In this document: piece after piece, positions 25,616-34,456 of the stretch
Numbering within the stretch: position 1 is the stretch's first letter
How the letters are laid out: each line of letters starts with the position of its first letter
From: a virus
Virus record (IMG/VR): IMGVR_UViG_3300005264_000001
Coordinates: 1 to 64,000 of that record
Reading direction: 5' to 3' (one strand)
Length of the DNA: 64,000 bases
Notes under the pieces: model-generated
The model's input: the letters and a program-made list of their open reading frames with translations, nothing else
Databases searched by the model: none
Told to the model about the DNA's origin: nothing
Made by a program: the position numbers and the translations under genes

Positions 25616-25762
25616 ATGGAACCTGTATATAAATCAGAGAGAAGTAAAAGAATGACTAAGACTGTTGGGAAACAGAAATCTTTTAAAGATGGTTTAACTG
25701 CTTTATTAGAAAAACAACAAGGTAAGAAAGTTAAAAAGTGTTTGAGGGTTGTAAATGAATAA
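25616..25762 (+). CDS. 48-aa basic microprotein
   Basis: 48 residues, strongly basic (MEPVYKSERSK start, KKVKKCLRVVNE end), first of four chained microgenes. Basic charge suggests nucleic-acid binding. The ATG sits 1 nt after the mini-ORF stop. Confidence 0.5.
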   Translation: MEPVYKSERSKRMTKTVGKQKSFKDGLTALLEKQQGKKVKKCLRVVNE

Positions 25763-25898
25763 TAAATGTGATAACTGTAATAGTAGTTGTGAAGCTACAG
25801 AAAATAGTGAACAAGGTAAATACAGATGTAATAATTGTGGTATTACAAAACACGTAAACTTTGAAACAGGTTACACAACATATATAGAAAATGATTAG
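25755..25898 (+). CDS. 47-aa zinc-ribbon microprotein
   Basis: 47 residues: CDNC at 5-8, Cys12, CNNC at 25-28, a compact zinc-ribbon pattern like those of archaeal transcription factors. Its ATG overlaps the previous gene by 8 nt (ATGAATAA). Confidence 0.55.
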   Translation: MNNKCDNCNSSCEATENSEQGKYRCNNCGITKHVNFETGYTTYIEND

Positions 25899-26070
25899 TG
25901 ATGAATTAAAACAAAAGTTAAAAGAGAAATATGGAACTTGTATTGATTACAATGTAGACGAAACAAGAATATTTTATAAAGGTCAATTAGTTTATGATTT
26001 TAAAAGAGCTGAAGTGTTAGGTGATTCTTGTGTATTACCTATATTAGATTTAATTATACAAGATGATTGA
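25891..26070 (+). CDS. 59-aa hypothetical protein
   Basis: 59 residues with an N-terminal basic helix and a beta segment TRIFYKGQLVYDFKRAE. Its ATG overlaps the previous gene by 8 nt (ATGATTAG). Function unknown. Confidence 0.5.
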   Translation: MISDELKQKLKEKYGTCIDYNVDETRIFYKGQLVYDFKRAEVLGDSCVLPILDLIIQDD

Positions 26071-26233
26071 GTATATATTCTATTCTGAGAACTTAGACAC
26101 GTTATTTGACGTGTTTAAAACAGTTAGTAAACGAGAACTCACAAAACAAGAAACACTTGAAATATCAACTCAAAAGTGTATCATACTTAATTTTAGAAAT
26201 ATAAATGATTTGAATAGTTTTTTAAATTCTTAG
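26063..26233 (+). CDS. 56-aa hypothetical protein
   Basis: 56 residues, last rightward gene before the convergent terminator. Its ATG overlaps the previous gene by 8 nt (ATGATTGA). Amphipathic alpha/beta pattern; no family recognised. Confidence 0.5.
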   Translation: MIEYIFYSENLDTLFDVFKTVSKRELTKQETLEISTQKCIILNFRNINDLNSFLNS

Positions 26234-26237
26234 AAAT

Positions 26238-26283
26238 AAGATGTTTTATTTTTATTTTTATTTTTTATTTTATTTAACATCTT
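26238..26283 (+). terminator. T-rich terminator between convergent halves
   Basis: AAGATGTT (26238-26245) and AACATCTT (26276-26283) enclose 30 nt made only of T and A in T4-6 runs. Archaeal RNA polymerase stops at T-tracts, so this should end the rightward replication transcripts. It overlaps the stop region of the leftward hydrolase gene; no equivalent T-run exists on the other strand. Confidence 0.65.
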
Positions 26284-26959
26284 CAAATTGCTTACTTAAA
26301 GCAAAATGCATTGGCATTAATTCATCTGGACAACTTAAATTAAATTCTTTAGCAACATCTAATTTTCCTTTTGATGCATCTAAATAAATTCTTCCATTTG
26401 CTTCTGTACAAATAGTTCTCTCAGGTGTTGCTTTTGCTACGTAACTTCTCACTAAATTTAAACCTTTAATGATTGGTAAGAATGCTAATGCTCCCTTGTA
26501 AACTATTGAGATTCTAGTTACCCATTTCTTCATAAATAATGTTAAAGTTCTTAATAGAATATTTGGTATCATCACAATATCGTAAGTTCTTCCAATTCTT
26601 TCGTTGGCTAGTTTATTTACACCACTTAATACAACTTTAGGTCTTCTAACTTTACAAGTTCCATTATTTACGTAATAATCAAAATCTCTATTTAACATTA
26701 GTTTATTTTGGTATTCCCATTGTTGTTCACCAATGTAAACACCTTCTTTTGTTACTCTTGTAATCATACCAACGTGTGACCATCTTGTAAACTTGTATTT
26801 ATTAGAATCAATTAACTCTTTAATATTATGAGTTCTTGCGTATTCTAGTTTTTGTGTAAAAACTATTCCGTCTCCAAAAATCTTGTTAAAGGAGAGTTTA
26901 TCTCCTTTAGTATCCCATCCAAATAATAGACAGTCTCCGGTTTTATATTTATTAACCAT
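26270..26959 (-). CDS. permuted papain-like (YiiX/C92-type) hydrolase
   Basis: 229 residues. It begins TGDCLLFGW and has RWSHVGMI (His62), Glu78 in YIGEQQW, and TICTEANG with Cys184 near the C-terminus. His before Cys is the circularly permuted order of NlpC/P60-like C92 amidases. A hydrophobic helix at about 150-172 may be a membrane or core helix. Located after the tail-fibre genes, it could be a lysis or host-envelope enzyme; most archaea lack peptidoglycan, so the substrate is open. Confidence 0.6.
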   Translation of the reverse strand: MVNKYKTGDCLLFGWDTKGDKLSFNKIFGDGIVFTQKLEYARTHNIKELIDSNKYKFTRWSHVGMITRVTKEGVYIGEQQWEYQNKLMLNRDFDYYVNNGTCKVRRPKVVLSGVNKLANERIGRTYDIVMIPNILLRTLTLFMKKWVTRISIVYKGALAFLPIIKGLNLVRSYVAKATPERTICTEANGRIYLDASKGKLDVAKEFNLSCPDELMPMHFALSKQFEDVK

Positions 26960-26980
26960 ATAAATAAAAATAAGTAGTTA

Positions 26981-26988
26981 TTTATAAA
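26981..26988 (-). promoter_or_regulatory. TATA promoter for the 26959 hydrolase
   Basis: TTTATAAA on the minus strand with its proximal base 22 nt from ATG 26959. Confidence 0.65.
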
Positions 26989-26997
26989 ACTATTTAT

Positions 26998-27942
26998 TTA
27001 TAATAGATTTTTATCAAAATTTCCTTTTCCAAAACCAATTATGTATTTATATACAGAGTTAGAGACATTTAGTCTGTAAGAAGAACTTGAAGACCAAATA
27101 GTTGCGATAACAGCCTTTCTAATATACATAGTACCATTTTTAACATAATCTTTTATTGGTAAATCTGTAGCATTAGCAATATAATCATTTTGATTGTCTC
27201 TATCACTTAATTTTACAGGGTTTGTCATTACAACATAGGTTTCTGTTGTGAAGTTCCAAACATATACTGTTGCAGAAGCTAAATATGACTCATTTGTAGA
27301 TACTTTATAACCTTTAGTCTCATCTAAAATTCTGATATAATCTTCGTTGTTTGGTGTTGTAATCCCTGTCAATTTAATCATTGAATTTAAATAATTATCA
27401 CCATATTGTACATAAGCTATAGGTACTGATGTTGTGATTGAAACATCTTTTGTTGTTAGTGCTTGATAATCTGTTTCAGGGTTTCCTGTACTAGTAAATG
27501 AATTTAATGTCCAACCATAATTAATAACAGGTGTCAAATTAGTCATTGATTTATACATACAAGTTTTTACGGTAGCTTGTGCTGCTGTAAAAGTCATAGT
27601 GTACACTGGTTTTAATTCATTATTCGCTGACATTGGTGTAGCCATAATATAACCGTCATAACTGTCATTTGTGTTTCTTCTTACGGTTGATGTTACAGAA
27701 CCATTTGTCATACTAAAACCAAAGTCTGGTGTACCATTAGAAGACTCTCCATCACAAAATGAAAGTATCAACGGGTACACTAAAGAAGGAGTTGAAAATT
27801 TCCAAGTTCCTCTATAATAATAACTACCTATATTTGTGCCTCCTAAACAATCCTTAAATGGATGGTCAATATTTGTTAAAGTTATTCCATTCGATGCATT
27901 CTTTCCTGAATTTAATCCTCCTTTTACTATTCCTCTTGCCAT
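26998..27942 (-). CDS. putative tail-fibre or receptor-binding protein
   Basis: 314 residues, beta-rich, Ser/Thr/Asn-rich with almost no charged clusters, typical of viral fibres. Ends in a tyrosine-rich beta segment. It starts 1 nt after the stop of the small fibre gene upstream. No domain recognised; the assignment rests on composition and position at the distal end of the tail operon. Confidence 0.5.
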   Translation of the reverse strand: MARGIVKGGLNSGKNASNGITLTNIDHPFKDCLGGTNIGSYYYRGTWKFSTPSLVYPLILSFCDGESSNGTPDFGFSMTNGSVTSTVRRNTNDSYDGYIMATPMSANNELKPVYTMTFTAAQATVKTCMYKSMTNLTPVINYGWTLNSFTSTGNPETDYQALTTKDVSITTSVPIAYVQYGDNYLNSMIKLTGITTPNNEDYIRILDETKGYKVSTNESYLASATVYVWNFTTETYVVMTNPVKLSDRDNQNDYIANATDLPIKDYVKNGTMYIRKAVIATIWSSSSSYRLNVSNSVYKYIIGFGKGNFDKNLL

Positions 27943-27943
27943 C

Positions 27944-28324
27944 TTAGTTAAATATATAGTATTTGAAGGATATCGCCTTTGTTTCAGTTTCAGTACTTGT
28001 AATTACAAAATTACCGTCGTTACTTTCAACTTCCCATATTCCGTTTGGAACATTTGAATCATCTACACTACTATCAATTATAACCTCAATCAAACTGTCT
28101 TCTTTACAATTTGAGTTTGTAATTGTAGTAATGTTTGTACCTGTTGTAAATACTCCTGAATCTTTTAAAAGACTAGGAATTGCTGTAATTATTCCACCAT
28201 TTGTTTTAGTTTTTAAACTATTGTCTGATGAATCTATAAATAGGTTTTGTGAACCTACTCCAGCATTATTTACACTTGCTGCACTTACTTCTTTAATTTC
28301 TAATGTTGAATTTACTTTTACCAT
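27944..28324 (-). CDS. short tail-fibre protein, shared N-terminal module
   Basis: 126 residues. The first 50 (with QNLFIDSSDNSLKTK) are clearly paralogous to the N-terminus of the next upstream gene (QNLFIDSTDKTLKTK). The remainder differs. The shared module is likely the tail-attachment domain of trimeric fibres, and the variable part the tip. Confidence 0.6.
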   Translation of the reverse strand: MVKVNSTLEIKEVSAASVNNAGVGSQNLFIDSSDNSLKTKTNGGIITAIPSLLKDSGVFTTGTNITTITNSNCKEDSLIEVIIDSSVDDSNVPNGIWEVESNDGNFVITSTETETKAISFKYYIFN

Positions 28325-28359
28325 TTTTATTTAATTTTATTGTTTTGTAAACTATTGTT

Positions 28360-28959
28360 TTACTCAATCCAAGATGTATCTTCTGTTTTGTTATTAAATC
28401 CTTCTAATAAACCAGCATAAACATAAGACCAATTCGAAGAACTGTTGGATAGATATAATTCAAATTTATCTCCAATCTCAAAAGGTTCATTAATATATAA
28501 TGAAAATCCATTTTTATATCTTCGTCCTGTGTCCCCAACTACTCCTTTTAATTTGGCAGTCACCCTGTCGTATATAATATAATCACTATTGGATGACGCG
28601 GCACTAGTTGAAATTATTTTGGTTTCACTCAATTTAATACCATTTTTATAAAATTCTAAATAACTCACTCTACTAGCAGCGATACCATTCAAGTCACCAG
28701 AATATTTTATATAATCAACACTCTTAGTGAAAGTAAAGGTTCTAGAAAGTGCTGGTGTAACTCCCAAGTTAGAAGGAACTGATGTATCGAAATAAGCAAA
28801 TGAAGAAGCACCTGCAACTGACACAATCTCTCCTGAACTATTTTTAGTTTTCAAAGTTTTATCTGTTGAATCTATAAATAGATTTTGTGTTCCTGTTGAT
28901 GCTGATGGAACACTACTTCCTTGTATTTCTTGAATATTTTTTGTTTGTACTTTTACCAT
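28360..28959 (-). CDS. tail-fibre protein, shared N-terminal module
   Basis: 199 residues. N-terminal module as in the 27944 gene, then a different beta-rich domain (residues about 55-195) ending NWSYVYAGLLEGF. Part of the fibre cluster downstream of the collar-type protein. Likely a receptor-binding or adaptor fibre. Confidence 0.6.
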   Translation of the reverse strand: MVKVQTKNIQEIQGSSVPSASTGTQNLFIDSTDKTLKTKNSSGEIVSVAGASSFAYFDTSVPSNLGVTPALSRTFTFTKSVDYIKYSGDLNGIAASRVSYLEFYKNGIKLSETKIISTSAASSNSDYIIYDRVTAKLKGVVGDTGRRYKNGFSLYINEPFEIGDKFELYLSNSSSNWSYVYAGLLEGFNNKTEDTSWIE

Positions 28960-28964
28960 TTTTT

Positions 28965-30713
28965 TTATTTAACCCTCATAATCCAAGTCATAGATATTGC
29001 TTGGAAAGGTGTACCTGAAGTTTTAGACCCTGTGTTTGAGTATTGAGTTGTTCCATGAACACCACTACTACCTGATGTTTTATAAGTATAACTATGATTA
29101 TGATTTGGTAGATAATCTTCTGTTCTATTTATACCACTAGTTCCTCCTCCATAAATAATTCTAGCGTCTCCATTTAAATTTCTAATTGTTTTTCCATTAA
29201 AAGGACTTTCAATATCATCCAAAACTTGACCATTACACTCTACAAAATTATTGTAGGGTAAAATTCCTGTAGCACTTTTAAAAACTACATCTTGATATGT
29301 AGAATATCCTGTGTAACTTCCTCCTGGGTCACTTTCACCAAATAGTTTAAATGTCGTTGAAGCATCCCAAACACCATTATAATTATAAACAATGTTGTAA
29401 TCATTAGCATCTTCATCTAAATCACAATTTACTAATGTTACTCCATTTATTACTAAAGACCCACTTAAAGATACTTCCTGATTATCTCCTGTCACTAAAA
29501 AAGATATATTTATTGAATTACCAACAGTAAACCCTAAATTTATAAAATCTTGCCCTGTTTTATTTAGCAAATCATGACTACCCTCAGATAAACCTGATGC
29601 TGTTAAAGTGTTAAAAGAATGTTCAACACCTCCCACAAGATTTTTATCCCAAGGTAAAATACAACCAATAGGAACCATAGGACTATATATTTGATTTCTA
29701 TTCATAGTTTCCCAATCATTAGTTCCTTTTACAATAAAATCTCCTTGATTACCATCAGGTAAAGATTCTCCGTATTCATAACCATCTTCAGTTACATTAA
29801 TTTTTACAACTTTTCCAGCATCTCCTTCTACAATTACAGGTAATTTTGTTCCTGAAGAACTAACTCCTCCTACACAAATAATTGAACCACTTTCTACAAG
29901 TCCAAAAGTAACAATAGCAGACTCTTCATCAATTCTTTGTATATCTGTTGGTATAATATCATATCCATTCACATCTAAAACTTGTATTAAAACTTCTTTA
30001 TTTCCTAATTTGTGATTCACTGTTACAGAAATTTCATTCTCAAATGTTGTCTTATGATAACCATTATTCATACCTACACCACCTATTACAATAACTCTTC
30101 CACTTGTTAAAGCACTAAAATGAATATTTACAGAGTTTGCGTCAACACTTGTCACTCTATCAGGTTCAATTAATTCATTGTTACTATCATATACTTGAAT
30201 AATTGGTTGTTCATCTCCTAAATTGTGAGTTACAAGAATAGATGTTTCGTTTGTAAAATCTAATACTTTTCTACCAAATGTACTACCTCCTGAACCTGCT
30301 CCACCAATATTTAATACTCTAATATCTTTTAAAGAACTCGTTATATTTGTTGATGTTGTATTCCAAATTAATAGACCAACACAATAATAATTTGTACTGT
30401 CATATTCAGGTGGTATACCTAAAATACTTAATGTTCCTTGAATGTATGATACAACTCCTGTATTACTTATAAGTAATAAGTCTGTTCTTGCATTTACTCC
30501 ACCATAAATATTATATTCTATTCCTGTTTGTTCCTCTACTTCAACCAACTCCTTCCCGAAGAATAATTGACCAGCTTTTACTTTTAGAGTTCCTCCTGTG
30601 ATTTCTATCTCACAACCATTTAGAACACCAATAGAATTTCCTTTCGCCATATTGTTTAATTCTGGTGAAAATAATTTTTCTTGTTGTCCTCCTTTGAATT
30701 TTAATCCTGTCAT
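28965..30713 (-). CDS. tail fibre with tail-collar C-terminal domain
   Basis: 582 residues. Two related 65-residue units (TSILVTHNLGDEQPIIQVYD and SVTVNHKLGNKEVLIQVLD) lie at about 150-285. The C-terminal third carries the tail-collar pattern: MVPIGCILPWD, then NNFVECNGQ, then PNHNHSY and a final TWIMRVK. Collar domains form the trimeric tip of short tail fibres. It is first of a leaderless late transcript. Confidence 0.75.
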   Translation of the reverse strand: MTGLKFKGGQQEKLFSPELNNMAKGNSIGVLNGCEIEITGGTLKVKAGQLFFGKELVEVEEQTGIEYNIYGGVNARTDLLLISNTGVVSYIQGTLSILGIPPEYDSTNYYCVGLLIWNTTSTNITSSLKDIRVLNIGGAGSGGSTFGRKVLDFTNETSILVTHNLGDEQPIIQVYDSNNELIEPDRVTSVDANSVNIHFSALTSGRVIVIGGVGMNNGYHKTTFENEISVTVNHKLGNKEVLIQVLDVNGYDIIPTDIQRIDEESAIVTFGLVESGSIICVGGVSSSGTKLPVIVEGDAGKVVKINVTEDGYEYGESLPDGNQGDFIVKGTNDWETMNRNQIYSPMVPIGCILPWDKNLVGGVEHSFNTLTASGLSEGSHDLLNKTGQDFINLGFTVGNSINISFLVTGDNQEVSLSGSLVINGVTLVNCDLDEDANDYNIVYNYNGVWDASTTFKLFGESDPGGSYTGYSTYQDVVFKSATGILPYNNFVECNGQVLDDIESPFNGKTIRNLNGDARIIYGGGTSGINRTEDYLPNHNHSYTYKTSGSSGVHGTTQYSNTGSKTSGTPFQAISMTWIMRVK

Positions 30714-30735
30714 ATTAATAAATAATAAAAATTAG

Positions 30736-30751
30736 TTTTTAAATATATTTT
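30736..30751 (-). promoter_or_regulatory. late-type promoter for fibre gene 30713
   Basis: TTTTTAAATATATTTT as written on the plus strand, 23 nt from the ATG. The spacer (ATTAATAAATAATAAAAATTAG) is almost the same before 33331 and 45213. Confidence 0.65.
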
Positions 30752-30753
30752 AA

Positions 30754-31287
30754 TTAAAGTAAAAAATCTGGTCCATTTACATAACTTAAATTTGATGTAA
30801 CTACTGAGAACTTAGCAAAAAAGTCTACTGTTTTCACAAGAACACCAGCTGCTTTTGTTGAATCAATTATACTCCTTATCTTTACTTCACTTAAATCTAT
30901 TAAAGGAGTGATGTAAATATCTACATTAAACACAAGATTTCTAATCTCATTAAATAAAATATCATCCTCATCAACATCAATCTCTTTTCTAATATTATTC
31001 ATAATGGCTTGTTCTGTACCACTTAATACAGTTTCATTTCCACTTAATGAAAGTAATCTTACTTTATAATCTTCATCTAGTTCATCTTTTTTTCTATCTA
31101 ACCCAAACAATAAACCTAATTTATCTAAATAAATTCCTGTAGAACTCTCAATGAAAACATAATCTAAATCTATCAATGCTAATTCTCTAACATTGTGTAA
31201 AGCTATCTCAATCGCATCAAATAAATATTTATTATTTGAACCCTCTTCTTTATTAAAAGATGTTGGAAAATTATCTAACATTTCCAT
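30754..31287 (-). CDS. baseplate wedge protein, tail protein I-like
   Basis: 177 residues directly after the baseplate J gene, as in P2/Mu-type tails. N-terminal helix, then the segment TGIYLDKLGLLFGLDR that it shares with baseplate J (TGEYIDKLGSYVGINR), typical of gpI/DUF2612-like wedge proteins. It probably joins the baseplate to fibres. Confidence 0.65.
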   Translation of the reverse strand: MEMLDNFPTSFNKEEGSNNKYLFDAIEIALHNVRELALIDLDYVFIESSTGIYLDKLGLLFGLDRKKDELDEDYKVRLLSLSGNETVLSGTEQAIMNNIRKEIDVDEDDILFNEIRNLVFNVDIYITPLIDLSEVKIRSIIDSTKAAGVLVKTVDFFAKFSVVTSNLSYVNGPDFLL

Positions 31288-31288
31288 T

Positions 31289-33331
31289 TTAATTCACCAG
31301 TACAATATGAGTTCCATTAACTGCTGCATCCGTATCAGGTATAGATAAATCACTCATAACACCATTAATACTATTAACAACAATATTATCTAGTCCATCT
31401 GTAGACATACCAATCTTGTAAATCTCAGCTAATAAAACATTTTCACCTAATTTTAAGTTTCCTATGTATGTATTAATTCCTGCTATTAAAGAATCTCTAA
31501 CAACTGAAGCCAAATAATTTTCATTAACATCAATATTACAAGATACGACAACACTAATATAAGTAGGTTCTACAACATTATAATACACTCCCAAACTCTT
31601 AACAGTATCAACAACTTCCTTTACTCCTGTTAATTGTACAGGTGATAAAGTTCCAGTGATTCCTATAACATTTAAATTAAACCAACCTATTTTATTTGCT
31701 TCATAATCTACTAAAAAATTATCTCCGTTTGTTGGTTTTGTTCCAGCAATTAACCATACTAATGTATTATTACTTGTTAACTCATAATCTGTATTTTCAA
31801 TGTATGTTGTTGCTCCACTTGTTACAGTTGTAACACCACCTTGAATACTCTCGAATTTAAGTGTATAAGTATCTACTCCTGTATCATACACAAATGTTTC
31901 GTCTACAACATTAATTTTTGGTGTATCAATAATACTTGAACCTAAAACATAAGATAATGAATCAACTCTACTTGTAATAGAATTTATATTATTAATATCA
32001 GAAATATTTTTAGTGTTTACAATTCTAGCTCTATAAATTTCATCTGATTCTAAATCAAGACCATCTTTATATCCTTCATAATTAGATATAAAATCAATCT
32101 CCGGAATACTTGAAACTTTATAAATTACTTTCTCACTTGCTACATTACCATTAATTCCTATTTGAGTTGCTTCTACATTTACATCAACTGATGTTGGAAT
32201 TAGAGTATACTCCATATTAGTCTCATTGTCTGGAAAATTGTTAAAACTTGTAGGTGCTAAATTAATGTATTTTCCATGATATGGTGTTAAATCTCCTTGT
32301 AATAAACCACCAAACATAATTTCTTTTTCTGCAATAATATCAGTAATGTTATTTGTTACAACTTTCATGTAATAATAATTTAATTTTGTCCAGTCAATAG
32401 TTCCATATAGACTTAAATCTTTACTCTCTGATGTTGCTGATAAAAAGTTCCATCCAATTTTTAATGGTTTTGTTAATTCTGCTCTATCACTAACACTTGT
32501 TCCTAAAGATACAGTTAAACTTTTAATTTTATCTAGAGTTGATTGGTCTTTAACTTTAATATAAAATCCTGCTCCTTGTAATTCACTAGTTACTAAAGAA
32601 CCTGTCTTACTGTAACTTATTGTATCTACTGTTGTATTATTCTTTAATAGACTGAATGTATTCTCACTTGTGATACCTTCATCTGTTTCTATGTTCATAT
32701 CTTGTGTATTTGCTCCTGATATCCAAATCCCGTCAGTACAATCATCTAACATATCAAAATTATCAATAAAGTTCATTTCTCCTTCATCTATTTTATACTC
32801 AATATCTTTTGTATACGTTACAGGACTTCCTGCTCTTGTAATACTCATATTATCTAAACCATTAAAGAATCTTTGTCCGGGAGCATAGAATATTTTTCCT
32901 GTTTCATAATTTGCTTCACTTGGTAATGTTGTTGAAAATACAACATCATCTAAAGTTACAAATGAAATCTGTCCATTATCAAGTGTTGGTTGTGTTGATA
33001 CAACTAATCCAGCAGGTAAACTAAAATTTGAAGTTGTTGGTTCATTTCTTAAAAATGTAACTATACCTTTTGACTTCTCACCTTGGATTCTGTTTATTCC
33101 TACATAACTTCCTAACTTGTCTATGTACTCACCTGTTGCTGTGTCAATAAAACATTGATTATTTAAATACTCAGCGTATGTTTGTACGTCTTCAATTCCT
33201 GTTGCAACACTTGTTGAAAAAACATCGATAACACTTCCTGTATTTACGTCGTTTATATCATCAGAATTACTTGAGAAATCCCATTTTATATCAGCTGCAT
33301 ACTCTTCAACTGATTTCTTTATAATTACCAT
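31289..33331 (-). CDS. baseplate J-like protein
   Basis: 680 residues, longer than most baseplate J proteins. The N-terminus has the family pattern TGSVIDVFSTSVA then TGEYIDKLGSYVGINR and RIQGEKSKGIVTF. An insertion at about 180-370 is beta-rich and may be a decorating domain. The C-terminal 120 residues resume the family pattern. Forms the wedge ring of the contractile-tail baseplate. Confidence 0.82.
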   Translation of the reverse strand: MVIIKKSVEEYAADIKWDFSSNSDDINDVNTGSVIDVFSTSVATGIEDVQTYAEYLNNQCFIDTATGEYIDKLGSYVGINRIQGEKSKGIVTFLRNEPTTSNFSLPAGLVVSTQPTLDNGQISFVTLDDVVFSTTLPSEANYETGKIFYAPGQRFFNGLDNMSITRAGSPVTYTKDIEYKIDEGEMNFIDNFDMLDDCTDGIWISGANTQDMNIETDEGITSENTFSLLKNNTTVDTISYSKTGSLVTSELQGAGFYIKVKDQSTLDKIKSLTVSLGTSVSDRAELTKPLKIGWNFLSATSESKDLSLYGTIDWTKLNYYYMKVVTNNITDIIAEKEIMFGGLLQGDLTPYHGKYINLAPTSFNNFPDNETNMEYTLIPTSVDVNVEATQIGINGNVASEKVIYKVSSIPEIDFISNYEGYKDGLDLESDEIYRARIVNTKNISDINNINSITSRVDSLSYVLGSSIIDTPKINVVDETFVYDTGVDTYTLKFESIQGGVTTVTSGATTYIENTDYELTSNNTLVWLIAGTKPTNGDNFLVDYEANKIGWFNLNVIGITGTLSPVQLTGVKEVVDTVKSLGVYYNVVEPTYISVVVSCNIDVNENYLASVVRDSLIAGINTYIGNLKLGENVLLAEIYKIGMSTDGLDNIVVNSINGVMSDLSIPDTDAAVNGTHIVLVN

Positions 33332-33353
33332 ATTAATAAATAATAAAAATTAG

Positions 33354-33369
33354 TTTTTAAATATATTTT
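33354..33369 (-). promoter_or_regulatory. late-type promoter for baseplate J
   Basis: TTTTTAAATATATTTT (plus-strand writing), 23 nt from ATG 33331. Confidence 0.65.
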
Positions 33370-33370
33370 A

Positions 33371-33727
33371 TTATAATGTTATTGTAATCGTATCATTATT
33401 TATTGATATAATGGAAATAACTATATTTAACTTGTCTCCTACTTGTTCAGTTTTAATTGATTCAATAGTTTTAATTCTTGCTTCTTGTCTCAAACTTTCT
33501 GCTATTAAACCTTTTGCTCTTATCTCATTATTCTTACCACCTAATACTTTGTGTAATTCACTACCGTATTGTTGCATAAAATATGAACCTATACTACATA
33601 ACAATCTTAACTTAATTGCTTGTGCTAGATTTTCTTTATCACTAATTGTTGAGATTTCACCTAAACTATTAAAACTAATGTCTCCATCTTCATTTAAAGC
33701 AATATCTGTTCCTAAATCTTCTGTCAT
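33371..33727 (-). CDS. baseplate gp25/gpW-like protein
   Basis: 118 residues. ENLAQAIKLRLLCSIGSYFMQQYGSELHKVLGGK is the gp25-like lysozyme-fold baseplate signature (quoted in parts: ENLAQAIKLRLL, YGSELHKVLG). It initiates sheath assembly on the baseplate in related tails. Position before baseplate J is canonical. Confidence 0.78.
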   Translation of the reverse strand: MTEDLGTDIALNEDGDISFNSLGEISTISDKENLAQAIKLRLLCSIGSYFMQQYGSELHKVLGGKNNEIRAKGLIAESLRQEARIKTIESIKTEQVGDKLNIVISIISINNDTITITL

Positions 33728-33747
33728 ACTATTAATAATAAAAAATG

Positions 33748-33780
33748 TTTTTTAAACTTATTTATACAAAGACTTATAAA
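33748..33780. promoter_or_regulatory. back-to-back late and early-type promoters
   Basis: A late element TTTTTTAAACTTATTT (33748-33763) faces left, 22 nt from ATG 33727. AAAGA-CTTATAAA (box 33773-33780) faces right, 22 nt from ATG 33802. The two boxes nearly touch. Confidence 0.65.
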
Positions 33781-33801
33781 GACTAGAACATTAATAATAT
33801 T

Positions 33802-34062
33802 ATGGTAAGAGAAAACAACCAAAAGAGACAAGAACTGATAAACTTCTTTACAGAAGAAAACTTATTTACTAAAGAAGAAATCACAAATATTTTAGATTAT
33901 GATAACTTAACACTTGAAAAAATAGAAGAATACAAAGAATTATGTATGACAAGACATTTAAATCATTTAGATGCTGGTAACAAGAAAGAGAGTGAAGCAT
34001 ATTATGATGTATGGTCAAATTTATACACTTTAGATAAAAAGAATTTTGGAGGTAGTGAATAA
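33802..34062 (+). CDS. hypothetical moron protein
   Basis: 86 residues, acidic and helical, leaderless from its own early-type promoter and against the direction of the structural genes. Its first four codons and promoter closely match gene 4787. Unknown function; likely an early host-takeover or fitness gene. Confidence 0.6.
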   Translation: MVRENNQKRQELINFFTEENLFTKEEITNILDYDNLTLEKIEEYKELCMTRHLNHLDAGNKKESEAYYDVWSNLYTLDKKNFGGSE

Positions 34063-34063
34063 A

Positions 34064-34456
34064 ATGAAAGCTAAAACAGAATTACAAAAGAAAATTGAAA
34101 AGATGCATAAAAAAGATTTAGACTTATACAAAGAAATAGTAAGTACTTCGTACGAAGCAGCAAAAGAATTTGTAATTGAGAACTACGGTAAGTGGTTTAA
34201 ATCAGGACCAGTATATTTTATGATACCAAAAGAAGGTAGAGGATTAATAACAAGATTCGTTGTAGAAATGAAAGAAGGTAAATACATAGCTAAAATTGTA
34301 ACAGATTGTGATTACAAATTATTTGCTATTATGTTTTATGAAAAATTTAGTTTTGATAAAATGGAAGAGATTTCACAAGAGGAATACTTAGAAGCACAAG
34401 ATATTTTTCAAAACATTAGAAATTTAGAAAAAAGAATGGAGAAATTTAACAAATGA
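34064..34456 (+). CDS. hypothetical moron protein
   Basis: 130 residues starting MKAKTELQKK at ATG 34064, chosen because GGAGGT lies at 34048-34053. An in-frame TTG at 34046 would overlap the upstream gene. Alpha/beta with a basic N-terminus. No recognised family. Confidence 0.6.
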   Translation: MKAKTELQKKIEKMHKKDLDLYKEIVSTSYEAAKEFVIENYGKWFKSGPVYFMIPKEGRGLITRFVVEMKEGKYIAKIVTDCDYKLFAIMFYEKFSFDKMEEISQEEYLEAQDIFQNIRNLEKRMEKFNK

